Source: a bacterium
GTDB lineage: Bacteria; Zhuqueibacterota; Zhuqueibacteria; Residuimicrobiales; Oceaniaggregativiventaceae
Direction: 5' to 3'
DNA: 35,456 bases
NCBI GenBank assembly: GCA_029565675.1
Contig: JAKQNP010000012.1
Span: 1 to 35,456 of the forward strand
Below the pieces are notes generated by a model. It was not told the origin of the DNA. It did not search any database and saw only the letters and a list, made by a program, of their open reading frames with translations. Of the stretch, positions 25,197 to 33,500 are shown in pieces (positions within the stretch are counted from its first letter, which is position 1; each line of letters starts with the position of its first letter). A program made the translations under genes and the position numbers.

Positions 25197-26054
25197 ATGG
25201 CTAACGTCAAAAGCAAAAAACGCGCGCCCGTGTGGGCAGGACAATTCTATCCCCTGCATCCAGAGCGTTTGACGACTGCTATCGGATCGTATCTGGCCAC
25301 AGCTCATCTCCTGCCACAGCTTGGCCGTATTGTCGGTATGATATCGCCGCATGCGGGCTATGAATATTCCGGAAGAGTAGCGGCATCAGGGTATCGCCAG
25401 ATCCAGGGCGGGGATTTTTCGACCGTTGTGCTGTTGGCACCCAGCCACGCAGAAATATTTCCGGGAGTGTCGATTTATAACGGCGATGCCTACTTGACTC
25501 CGTTAGGCTCTGTGCCGGTCGATCAGCAAGTCGCCAAAGAAATTTCGTCTCGGTCGTCTCTCATCTACCTGTCCGAGCTGGGACATCGGACCATCCTGGA
25601 ACGCGCCGAACATTCTCTCGAAGTGCAATTGCCCTTTTTGCAGGTGGTGTTGAAGTCGGAGTTCAAGATCGTGCCGATGGTTATCCACGATTTTGATGAA
25701 CATATCTGTGAAAATGTGGCTGCTGCCATCGTCGCAGCGTTGCCCGAAAAATCGCTGATCATCGCCAGCTCAGATCTTTATCACGGCTATTCGTATGATG
25801 AAGCGGTTCAGAGCGACGAACGCACGCTGGCCAGTATCGAAAAGGGGGATCCGGCAGCTTTTATCGAAGGCATCCAATCGGGCAGCACGATGGCGTGTGG
25901 CGCCGGTCCGATCGCTGTGTTGATGGCGGCTTGCCGGCAGCTTGGCGCTGATCGCATCTCCATCCTCGCGCGCACCAACTCGTCGGATGTGACCGGCATC
26001 CGCAGCGGCCGCAAAGTAGGTTATGCATCTGTTTTGTTCAGCTTTAGCCAATAG
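25197..26054 (+). CDS. amrB: MEMO1/AmmeMemoRadiSam system protein B
   Basis: A 285-residue MEMO1-family protein with the fold of class III extradiol dioxygenases. Conserved blocks are WAGQFYP near the start, ISPHAGYEYSG (about 49-59), LLAPSHAEIFPG, and the EHSLEVQLPFLQ block. SSDLYHG follows near 195 and MACGAGPIAVLM near 230. In many bacteria and archaea it occurs with AMMECR1 and a radical SAM enzyme; neither is in this window. The function of the set is unknown. ATG 25197 is preferred over ATG 25185 because GAGGT lies five bases before it. The next gene starts seven bases after the stop. Confidence 0.9.
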   Translation: MANVKSKKRAPVWAGQFYPLHPERLTTAIGSYLATAHLLPQLGRIVGMISPHAGYEYSGRVAASGYRQIQGGDFSTVVLLAPSHAEIFPGVSIYNGDAYLTPLGSVPVDQQVAKEISSRSSLIYLSELGHRTILERAEHSLEVQLPFLQVVLKSEFKIVPMVIHDFDEHICENVAAAIVAALPEKSLIIASSDLYHGYSYDEAVQSDERTLASIEKGDPAAFIEGIQSGSTMACGAGPIAVLMAACRQLGADRISILARTNSSDVTGIRSGRKVGYASVLFSFSQ

Positions 26055-26060
26055 GAAACC

Positions 26061-26972
26061 ATGAAAGAAGCCATTGGCATTATCGGCATCGGTCGGTTGG
26101 GGAAAAGCCTGGCCATCGCTCTCTGCGAAGCCGGATGCACGGTTGTTGCATTGTGCGATATTCAACCGGAAAAAGCCGCCAGCTGCGCGGCCAATTGCCA
26201 TGAGAAAACCAGGCCTTACACACTGCACGAAATGCCGATCGATTTGAGCTTGCTTTTGTTTGCCATTCCCGATGATGAGGTTTCACCGCTGGTCAAGCAG
26301 TTTGCCGCCATCTATCCTGCCAACCCTGAATGCGTTATCGCGCACGTCTCGGGTTCTCTGTCGTCAGAGGTTTTGGCACCGCTGTTGCCGATAACCTCTC
26401 GCTTGGCAGCCATCCACCCCGTGCAAACCTTTTCCGGCGCCGAAGAAGATTGGCGGCGGTTGTTCGGTATCACCTATGGCCTCGATGGGGATCCGCAGGC
26501 CTTGATCGTGCTCAAGGATATCGTCAAACGCTTGCACAGCCGGGCTATCACTATCGCGCCGGAAAACAAACACCTCTACCATCTGGGTTGTGTATTGGCC
26601 AGCAACTATCTCGTCGGAATCGAGTCTCTGGCGATTGAGGTTTTTAAAAGAATCGGTCTCGATGAAGAAACGACGATCACCACCCTGGAACCCCTCATCG
26701 TGTCTTCACTTGAGAATATCAAAGAGATGGGCTCTGTTAAAGCTCTTACCGGCCCTGTCAGCCGCGGCGATATCACGACAGTCGTCAACCATCTGCGAGC
26801 GATCGAAAAAAATCTGCCGGAATTGCTCCCCGTTTATCTTGCCCTTGGCGAACGCATTATCGAAATAGCACAGCAGCAAAATCCGGAAAATGCCGACCGA
26901 TTGCGCAACATCGAAGAACTTTTTGCTCAGGTCCGCGTTCAAAAATTGATGTCCAAGATCAACAACTATTGA
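26061..26972 (+). CDS. DUF2520/Rossmann-like oxidoreductase-fold protein
   Basis: A 303-residue protein with an N-terminal NAD(P)-binding Rossmann domain (GIIGIGRLG, about 6-14) and a helical DUF2520 C-terminal domain. Recognisable family blocks are HVSGSLSSEVLAPL, the RLAAIHPVQTF stretch near 122, HLGCVLASNYLVG near 176, and KALTGPVSRGD near 230. The family resembles 6-phosphogluconate dehydrogenase-like and ProC-like proteins, but no reaction is established. It starts seven bases after the MEMO1 stop, so the two are probably cotranscribed. Confidence 0.88.
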   Translation: MKEAIGIIGIGRLGKSLAIALCEAGCTVVALCDIQPEKAASCAANCHEKTRPYTLHEMPIDLSLLLFAIPDDEVSPLVKQFAAIYPANPECVIAHVSGSLSSEVLAPLLPITSRLAAIHPVQTFSGAEEDWRRLFGITYGLDGDPQALIVLKDIVKRLHSRAITIAPENKHLYHLGCVLASNYLVGIESLAIEVFKRIGLDEETTITTLEPLIVSSLENIKEMGSVKALTGPVSRGDITTVVNHLRAIEKNLPELLPVYLALGERIIEIAQQQNPENADRLRNIEELFAQVRVQKLMSKINNY

Positions 26973-26985
26973 CAGAATCCAGCCA

Positions 26986-27129
26986 TCAGCTGTACCTGAC
27001 CAATTTTTCCAGATCGATCGAGTCGTCGGCAGGAGAGGTGCGGATGCCGTCGCTGTGCCGCTGCCAAAGGCTCTGAATCTCTTGCAGCCGGCGCGGCTTT
27101 GGCAAGACTCGATAGCGATCGCTGAACAC
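26986..27129 (-). CDS. Possible small protein, about 47 residues (uncertain)
   Basis: On the minus strand a GTG-initiated frame reads FSDRYRVLPKPRRLQ and ends SIDLEKLVRYS. The composition is rich in R, D, S and L and looks protein-like for a non-coding strand, and it lies in the 172-bp gap between the DUF2520 and ATPase genes. There is no clear ribosome site, and the frame continues upstream into the antisense of the ATPase gene. It may be a chance frame or a gene remnant. Confidence 0.2.
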   Translation of the reverse strand: MFSDRYRVLPKPRRLQEIQSLWQRHSDGIRTSPADDSIDLEKLVRYS

Positions 27130-27144
27130 TATTTGGGATACATA

Positions 27145-27993
27145 ATGAGTCTTGCATTGGAATGCCGCGAGTTGACGTTTCGCTATCAAGGCATCGGCGC
27201 CTCCAGCAACAATGTCCTCGACAGAGTCAGCTTTATATTGCATCGCCCCGAATGCATCGCCGTTGTCGGACCAAGCGGATCCGGCAAGACGACCCTGATT
27301 CAGCACTTTACCGGTCTGCTCAAACCCGACAGCGGAAGTGTGTTTGTCGATGGTCACAATATCCACGACAAGGCTTTTCCCCTGACGCGTTTGCGACAAC
27401 GCATTGGCTTGGTCTTCCAATTTCCGGAAATTCAGCTGTTTGAAGAGACGGTGGCTGCGGATGTGGCGTTTGGTCCGCGCAATATGGGTCTGGCTGAAAC
27501 GGAAATCGACACACAGGTGCGCCAGGCACTGCAATCAGTAGCCCTGCCATACGATCGCTTTGCCCGACGATCTCCCTTCCACCTGAGCGAAGGCGAAAAA
27601 CGGCGGGCGGCGATTGCCGGGGTCCTGGCCATGCAACCGGAAATGATTGTTTTTGACGAGCCGACGGCCGGACTCGATCCTGCCAGTGTCAGGCGTATCG
27701 AGGCGATCTGCCGAACCCTCACAGAGGAGAGAAGAATTGTGGTGGTGATCACCCATCACATGGATTTTGTCGCCAATGTGGCCGATCGAGTTTTGGTGTT
27801 GGCATCCGGCCAGTTGCTGTTCGATGGACCACCGCGACAATTGTTCGCGCGTCCGGATTTGCTCGAGCGCGCAGATTTGCATGTGCCGCCTTTTCACGCA
27901 GCCCTGGCACAGCTGGCTCCGGTCCTGCCGATACCGCTCAACCATTCGCTGAATCTGCGCGAGTTCCTCAGCCGGTTGGCAGAACTCGACTGA
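27145..27993 (+). CDS. ECF-type ABC transporter ATPase
   Basis: A 282-residue nucleotide-binding subunit most like EcfA/CbiO of energy-coupling-factor vitamin and metal importers. Motifs are Walker A GPSGSGKTT at 42-50, Q-loop FQFPEIQLF at 91-99 (the FPExQLF form typical of EcfA), signature LSEGEKRR at 147-154, Walker B MIVFDEP at 167-173, D-loop AGLDPAS and H204 in TTHH-like VVITHH. A roughly 55-residue C-terminal tail follows. ATG 27145 replaces the longer frame from 27055, whose extra 30 residues are not part of the family. Neither a T component (EcfT) nor an S component lies within the window, so its partners are encoded elsewhere. Confidence 0.88.
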   Translation: MSLALECRELTFRYQGIGASSNNVLDRVSFILHRPECIAVVGPSGSGKTTLIQHFTGLLKPDSGSVFVDGHNIHDKAFPLTRLRQRIGLVFQFPEIQLFEETVAADVAFGPRNMGLAETEIDTQVRQALQSVALPYDRFARRSPFHLSEGEKRRAAIAGVLAMQPEMIVFDEPTAGLDPASVRRIEAICRTLTEERRIVVVITHHMDFVANVADRVLVLASGQLLFDGPPRQLFARPDLLERADLHVPPFHAALAQLAPVLPIPLNHSLNLREFLSRLAELD

Positions 27994-28379
27994 TAAAGCC
28001 AGGTGCAAATAACGGCTTTCTTCATGAGGAAGGCTGTTTCAAAAGGATAGAGAGCAAAAACGGTTCGACCGGCAACGGCCGAACTCGGTTTGCCACATGA
28101 ACCGCCGCTGGCCGGCCACTTCCCGGACAGTTCTCAAATACAATATTGAATTACCAAATTGTAATCACTGCAAGTCAATCGGCTCGTTTTGTTTCAAAAA
28201 TGAAAGTCTGCTATTAAAAAATAACTTTCTTACATTTTTGTAATTAACTGATAATACTGCAATAACGACTCAGGATAAAATTACGCGGCAAATGGCATTA
28301 ATTTCCGCATTTTGGCAAGCTGTTTGCATAGTTATTGTGAGAGTCGAAATGTTTTGATCTCAAAGAAAGAGAGTAAGCC
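27994..28379. other. AT-rich control region upstream of the sigma-54 activator
   Basis: This 386-bp spacer has no gene. A weak hairpin, GCTTTC (28015-28020) with GAAGGC (28029-28034), follows the ATPase stop without a clear T-run. Positions about 28140-28290 are AT-rich and contain several TGTAAT-like words, among them TTACATTTTTGTAA as a small palindrome at about 28231-28244, which could be activator sites. The sigma-54 promoter sits at 28313. Confidence 0.45.
28313..28328 (+). promoter_or_regulatory. Sigma-54 (-24/-12) promoter of the PspF-like activator
   Basis: TGGCAAGCTGTTTGCA fits TGGCACG-N4-TTGCW with one mismatch (A for C) and exact spacing. It lies 52 bases before the ATG at 28380. 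The start of transcription would be about 28340. Confidence 0.75.
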
Positions 28380-29486
28380 ATGACCGAAACGGATGTTTTT
28401 AGCGAGGTTGATCTCGAACAGATCGATTATGAGATATTTGATCAGCTTCCGCATACATCAGGGGGACGACTTTCCAGTTTTGAGCTGTATTACCCCAAGG
28501 TGAGCCGAAATTCAGAGATACGCAAGGTTTATTCGCTGATCAAGAAAGTTGCCGCCAGCAATGCTTCTGTATTGATCCAGGGTGAGACAGGCACAGGCAA
28601 GGAGCTGATTGCCGGAGCCATTCAGGCACAGAGTCTGCGCGCCGGCAAACCCTATGTGTTGGTGAATTGCGCGGCTTTGCACGAACATCTTTTGGAGAGC
28701 GAGTTGTTCGGGCATGAAAAAGGAGCTTTCACCGGCGCGATCAGCACCCACATCGGCAAATTCGAACAAGCCGATGGCGGGACGCTTTTTCTGGATGAGA
28801 TCGGCGATATGCACCCGTCGACTCAGGCCAAGATTTTGCGCGTTCTGCAGGAACAGAGTTTTAGCCGTGTTGGCGGCAGCAAAACAATTCAGGTGGATGT
28901 CCGTATGATCGCGGCAACCAACAAAGACCTGTGGTTGGAGATCGAAAACGGCACTTTCCGCGCCGATCTCTATTATCGCCTGAATGTGGTCACCATCCAT
29001 TTGCCGCCTTTGCGCGATCGGCGGGAAGACATCGCCCTGTTGGCCGAGTATTTTCGCCGCAAGTTTGCCCGCGAGATCAAAAAGAATCTCGGCTCGTTTA
29101 CCGATGAAACGCTGCGCGTGTTGTGCAACCACTCCTGGCCGGGCAACATTCGCGAGCTGCGCAATATCGTTGAAGGGGCAGTGTTGATGGTGGGTGAGGG
29201 TGAAGCGATTACCCCGAAAGATCTGGCCATGCGAGGGCAGGATTATTTCGCAGCTGGCGGCCGCAACCGGCGGCGCGCAGAACGCGGCGAGGTCATCCTG
29301 CCGACTCTCAATCTGGAAGTTCTGGAAAAACAGGCGATCGTCAGTGCCCTGGAACAGACCGGTTGGGTGCAGAAGGACGCGGCTGATCTGCTGGGTATCT
29401 CACCCCGGGCTTTGAATTACAAGATTTCGCAACATCGGATCACGCATATCGGTTGGCGGAAACACTCGATGAAAAATGTTTCCTAG
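28380..29486 (+). CDS. Sigma-54 activator without sensory domain (PspF-like)
   Basis: A 368-residue enhancer-binding protein. Only about 43 residues precede the AAA+ domain, so there is no receiver, PAS or GAF domain. Walker A GETGTGKE is at 68-75, GAFTGA at 115-120, Walker [10 protein letters not shown] at 135-143, and the arginine region [18 protein letters not shown] is intact. A Fis-type helix-turn-helix lies at about 322-358. Such proteins are usually controlled by a separate inhibitor or by their own synthesis. A sigma-54 promoter upstream suggests self-activation. The first exported protein gene begins 22 bases after the stop (start at 29509), which links this regulator to the exported proteins. 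Confidence 0.94.
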   Translation: MTETDVFSEVDLEQIDYEIFDQLPHTSGGRLSSFELYYPKVSRNSEIRKVYSLIKKVAASNASVLIQGETGTGKELIAGAIQAQSLRAGKPYVLVNCAALHEHLLESELFGHEKGAFTGAISTHIGKFEQADGGTLFLDEIGDMHPSTQAKILRVLQEQSFSRVGGSKTIQVDVRMIAATNKDLWLEIENGTFRADLYYRLNVVTIHLPPLRDRREDIALLAEYFRRKFAREIKKNLGSFTDETLRVLCNHSWPGNIRELRNIVEGAVLMVGEGEAITPKDLAMRGQDYFAAGGRNRRRAERGEVILPTLNLEVLEKQAIVSALEQTGWVQKDAADLLGISPRALNYKISQHRITHIGWRKHSMKNVS

Positions 29487-29508
29487 TCAGGTGTGGATGG
29501 GAGGAAGT

Positions 29509-30111
29509 GTGGAAAGGTCTTTCGTGAAAGCATTTTTCTTCGCTTTGTTGTTTACCATGGTTTTGGCTGCTCGAGCAAAAGAAATTCGCGTTCAGGTGCT
29601 GTGGGATGCAAATCAAGAAAGCGATCTGGCAGGCTATCGGATCTATTGGGGCACGGCTCCCAATCGGTTGAGCAACAGCTGCGATGTCGGCTACAAAACC
29701 AGTCATTGGATCAATGGCCTTGATGATCAGGTGAGCTATTATATCGCCATAACCGCCGTCGATTTTTGGGGAAATGAAAGCGCTCTCTCCAAAAAGGTGG
29801 TGGTGGCTTCAGAGAATGGGAACGCCTTGCCGGCGGAATTCGCTCTGTCGCCCAATTTCCCCAACCCCTGCAAACCCGTCACCCAATTCGACCTGCAGCT
29901 GCCTGCAGAAAAACGGGTGCGCTTGGCGGTCTTCAATTTGCTCGGTGAACGGGTTCGTCAAATCGAAGACGCTCTGCTGCCCGCTGGTCAGTACCGCTAT
30001 CAGTGGCAGGGGAATGACGAATCCGGCGCACCGGTGCCGGCCGGGACCTACTTTCTCCACCTGGAATCGGACGGCAGACAAATTGTCCGCCGCTTGGTCT
30101 TGATTCGCTGA
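29509..30111 (+). CDS. Exported FN3-like protein with C-terminal sorting domain
   Basis: A 200-residue exported protein. A signal peptide (basic ERSFVK, then AFFFALLFTMVLA, cut after ARA) precedes a fibronectin type III-like domain (about 25-110; ESDLAGYRIYWG and the VSYYIAITAVDFWGNES block). A C-terminal FlgD-Ig/type IX-like sorting domain follows (about 115-200), with LSPNFPNPCKPVTQF and LAVFNLLGERVRQI as key blocks and a basic VRRLVLIR end. Start is GTG 29509, with GGGAGG four bases upstream; GTG 29524 is possible. The protein is probably secreted or surface-bound. A strong terminator follows. No enzymatic motif is seen. Confidence 0.85.
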   Translation: MERSFVKAFFFALLFTMVLAARAKEIRVQVLWDANQESDLAGYRIYWGTAPNRLSNSCDVGYKTSHWINGLDDQVSYYIAITAVDFWGNESALSKKVVVASENGNALPAEFALSPNFPNPCKPVTQFDLQLPAEKRVRLAVFNLLGERVRQIEDALLPAGQYRYQWQGNDESGAPVPAGTYFLHLESDGRQIVRRLVLIR

Positions 30112-30134
30112 TTCAGCTTTTAAACAACATCCTT

Positions 30135-30180
30135 GCCCTCTGAACCTGTTCGCCTGTTGCAGAGGGCTTCTTTTTTTCTC
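30135..30180 (+). terminator. Intrinsic terminator after the small exported protein
   Basis: GCCCTCTG (30135-30142) pairs perfectly with CAGAGGGC (30160-30167), and a T-rich tail TTCTTTTTTTCTC follows. It separates the activator/small exported protein transcript from the next gene. Confidence 0.85.
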
Positions 30181-30263
30181 CCCGCCTCGATTCCCAAATC
30201 GTAATCGCTAGCGCAAACCTGTAAACCAATTGCCTGCACAACACTCCTTTTTCATCGAAAATA

Positions 30264-30402
30264 CCCAGATTCGGTGTTAACCGAATCAAAAAGCATTCAA
30301 TCGCCTATTATTTAGGTGTTTATATAAAAATAGCTTTCACCTTTTTTTACTTGCTATCAGATTGATTTTCTGTGAGATCCGGTGCTGCGCACCGAATCCG
30401 GG
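30264..30402 (+). mobile_element. MITE-like element, copy 2 (139 bp)
   Basis: It is the same element as at 8722-8861 with about seven differences and one-base length change. The ends are CCCAGATTCGGTGT at the left and GCACCGAATCCGGG at the right. The flanks AAATA (left) and AAATG (right) match at four of five bases, so the target duplication may have decayed or the boundary shifted. It lies between the terminator at 30135 and the sigma-54-like motif at 30422, i.e. in the upstream region of the large exported protein. Confidence 0.85.
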
Positions 30403-30421
30403 AAATGGGCGAGCTGCAGTT

Positions 30422-30437
30422 TGGCACGGCATTTGTT
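30422..30437 (+). promoter_or_regulatory. Sigma-54-like promoter motif of the large exported protein
   Basis: TGGCACGGCATTTGTT has a perfect -24 block (TGGCACG) and correct spacing, but the -12 block reads TTGTT instead of TTGCW, changing a normally conserved base. It lies 80 bases before ATG 30502, a plausible distance. It may be a weak or strongly activator-dependent promoter, or a coincidence. Confidence 0.4.
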
Positions 30438-30501
30438 TGTCGACGATGAGAATAGGGAATTTGCAGCTGATAAACCCCGTTGGATAGGAGCAATGTGCAA
30501 C

Positions 30502-33500
30502 ATGTGGATACACCTGTTGAGAAGAGGACTCTATGCGTTTTTGATCTTTGCCCTGGTCAGCCAAAGCGATGCTGCAGGAGTCAAGTTGCGCTGGCAACCC
30601 AATCCAGAATCGGATTTGGCCGGATATCGCGTTCATTATGGTACCAAAAGCGATGAATATGAACACAAGATCGATGTCGGCAAGCAGACCGAACATCGAC
30701 TGGATAATTTACAGGAATCGGTTGTCTATTATTTTTCTCTGACCGCCTATGACCAGACAGGCAACGAGAGTCCCTATTCCAATCAGGTCTCTTTTAAATT
30801 GGGCGATACCACGCCGCCGCTGATTGCTTCCGTCGCTCCCTTGAGCCTGACTGAAATCCAGGTGCGCTTCAGCGAAACGGTTGAAGCCGCCAGCGCCAAC
30901 CTGGCCAGCAACTACCAGATTGCCGATGGACCAAAGGTTTTGCAGGCGGCTCTGCAGAGCGACCAACAAACCGTTCATCTGAAAACCGAAGCGCATCAAA
31001 ACGGGAAACAATACACTCTGAGCGTGCAAAACATCAAAGACCGGGCCTTGCCGCCCAATACGATTGCCGCTCAAACCACAGCGATTTATTCCTTTGCTTC
31101 TGGTTCATCGGATACAACCCCGCCGACTCTGGTGTTGGCAACCCTGGCCAAAGCAACCGAACTGCATGTCTTTTTCAGCGAGCCGGTGACGGCCGGCTCT
31201 GCCGAAGAAAAAGCAAATTATTCGATTCAGCCTGGTATTCAGGTGCTGAGCGCTTCGCTCGACGCTGGCGGCACCGTCGCGACGTTGCAAACCACCGAAC
31301 ACCAAAGCGGACAATCCTATATCCTGACGGTCAACAACATAAAAGATCGCGCTGCCCCGGCGAATGCGATAGCCATCAACAGCCGTTACACCTATTCCTA
31401 TGCCCCGGGCGACATCGTCGGGCCGATGATCAGTCTGGTGAGCCTGCCTGACGCCAGGCATGTGGAGATTCTTTTCAACGAGACTTTGGATGAAACCAGC
31501 GCTGAACAGGCAACCCATTACATCATCGACAACAGCATCGCCGTCCACAGCGCATCTCTCGACGCCTCTGGCCGTATTGTCACTCTCGAAACCGATGCGC
31601 ATGTGGCCGATAAAGCCTACATGTTGACAATATCACAAGTGTGCGACAACAGCATCAACCGCAATCCCATTTCGCCGCAAACCACTTATTCGTACGTCTA
31701 TACAGAACTCGACCGAATCGGTCCCACCATCACCCGGGTCGATGTCCTCGACCAGACCCACATTCGCGTTTTGTTCAGCGAAGCGGTGGACAAAAGCAGC
31801 GCCGAGATGACCAACCATTACCGGTTGAGCCATGATTTACAGATCCTCAGCGCCAGCCTCGACCTGGGCGGATCGAGTGTGACCCTGACCACCAGTGCAC
31901 AAACCGCGGGCACCACCTATACCCTGACCGTCAATCAGATCTTTGATCTGTCGCCGGTCGGCAATGAAATTCTGCCCAACACCACTTATTCCTACACCTA
32001 TCAACCACAGTCCGGGCAAAATGGTCCAAACCTGGTGCAGGTCACTGTCGAGACGGTGTCGACCCTGGTTCTGGAATTCAGCGTTGCTCTGGATCGCACA
32101 AGTGCCGAGACCATCGACCACTATCAGATCAACCGCGGCATCACGGTCTACAGCGCGCAACTGGACGAGTCGGCCACCCGGGTGCGGCTGCAGACCAGTC
32201 CACATGAACCCAACAACATCTATCTGCTCTCTGTGGTCGATGTAACCGATCAAACCGCAGCGCATAACCCGATCCCTCCCAATACCCTGTATGCTTACCA
32301 GGTCCATAACCCTGACCACGTCGGGCCGTTGATCACCATGGTGCAGGTTCTGGATGCGGAACATATCGATGTCTTGTTCAACGAAAGAATCAATCGCGAA
32401 CAAGCCGAGAAGATCAGCAATTACCAGATCAGCGGCGATATTCAGGTCCGCGAAGCGCATCTGGCCGGTTCCAAACTGGTCGTGCATTTGACCACTTCAG
32501 CGCACAAACCGAATCGGCTCTACCTGCTGCGCCTCAACGGCATCATCGACGAATCCGCCGCCCAGAATCCGGTTGCCGCCAATACATCCTACGCCTATCT
32601 CTACGAGCCGCAGGACGAAGTCCCGCCGGCTGTTGCCATGGTGCAGGCGATCGATGCCACCCATGTGCGGGTGACCTTCAGCGAAGCCGTTGATGCCATA
32701 AGCGCCACCAAACCATCCGCCTTTCTTTTGAACAACGAAACCACGGTGCGCTCGGCTCGTCTGCTGCAGGATCATGTTGTGGAGCTGGAAACCACGCCGC
32801 TTTACACCGATCGGGTCTATATTTTGCTGGTCAGCGGCGTCTGCGACGCAGCGCAGAATGAAATTCCGGCCAACAGCTCTTATGTCTTCACTTTTGGCAC
32901 CTTTCAGCTAAATTCCGGCCCGCGAATAACCGGCATCAACGCCCAGTCGGTAACCAAACTTCTGGTCAGTTGGGACCAACCGCTCGACAAATCTTCGGCG
33001 GAGAAAACGACCAACTTTCAGATTCAGAGCGGCGTGCGGGTGCTCTCTGCGCAGCTCGATTCCAGCCGCAAGGTGGTTTCTCTAACCACCAGCGAACATG
33101 AGATGCAAAAAATCTATGTCTTGATCGTCAACGGCATTGCCGTGGCCGGCCAACCATCGCTGCAAGTAGCCGCCAACTCTCCGTTCACCTATCTGGTGTG
33201 GCAAAACAACGACCTGGCTCCCATCGTCAAACGGGTCGATGTTCTGGGTGAGCGATTGCTCCAGGTTGCTTTTGACAAGCCTGTGGATCGCCTGTCGGCG
33301 CTCAACCGCAAGAACTATTGGATCAACAATGAAATCACGCTGTTGAGCGCTGAACTCGACCTGACCGGTAAAATCGTCTACCTCGAAACTTCGCGCCACA
33401 AAGCCGGAACCGTCTATACGCTGACCGCCAATGGCATCCGCAGCGCTTCTTCTTCGCTGGAATTCGCCTATGCTTCGTCATCGATTGCCTATACCTACCT

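Noticed and set aside
27055-27144. Thirty extra codons at the start of the ECF ATPase
   Set aside because: Family members begin close to the LECRELTFRY strand, and ATG 27145 gives the normal length.
30382-30501. Longer start for the large exported protein
   Set aside because: It would overlap the right end of the MITE, precede the sigma-54-like motif and place about 40 residues before a clear signal peptide.
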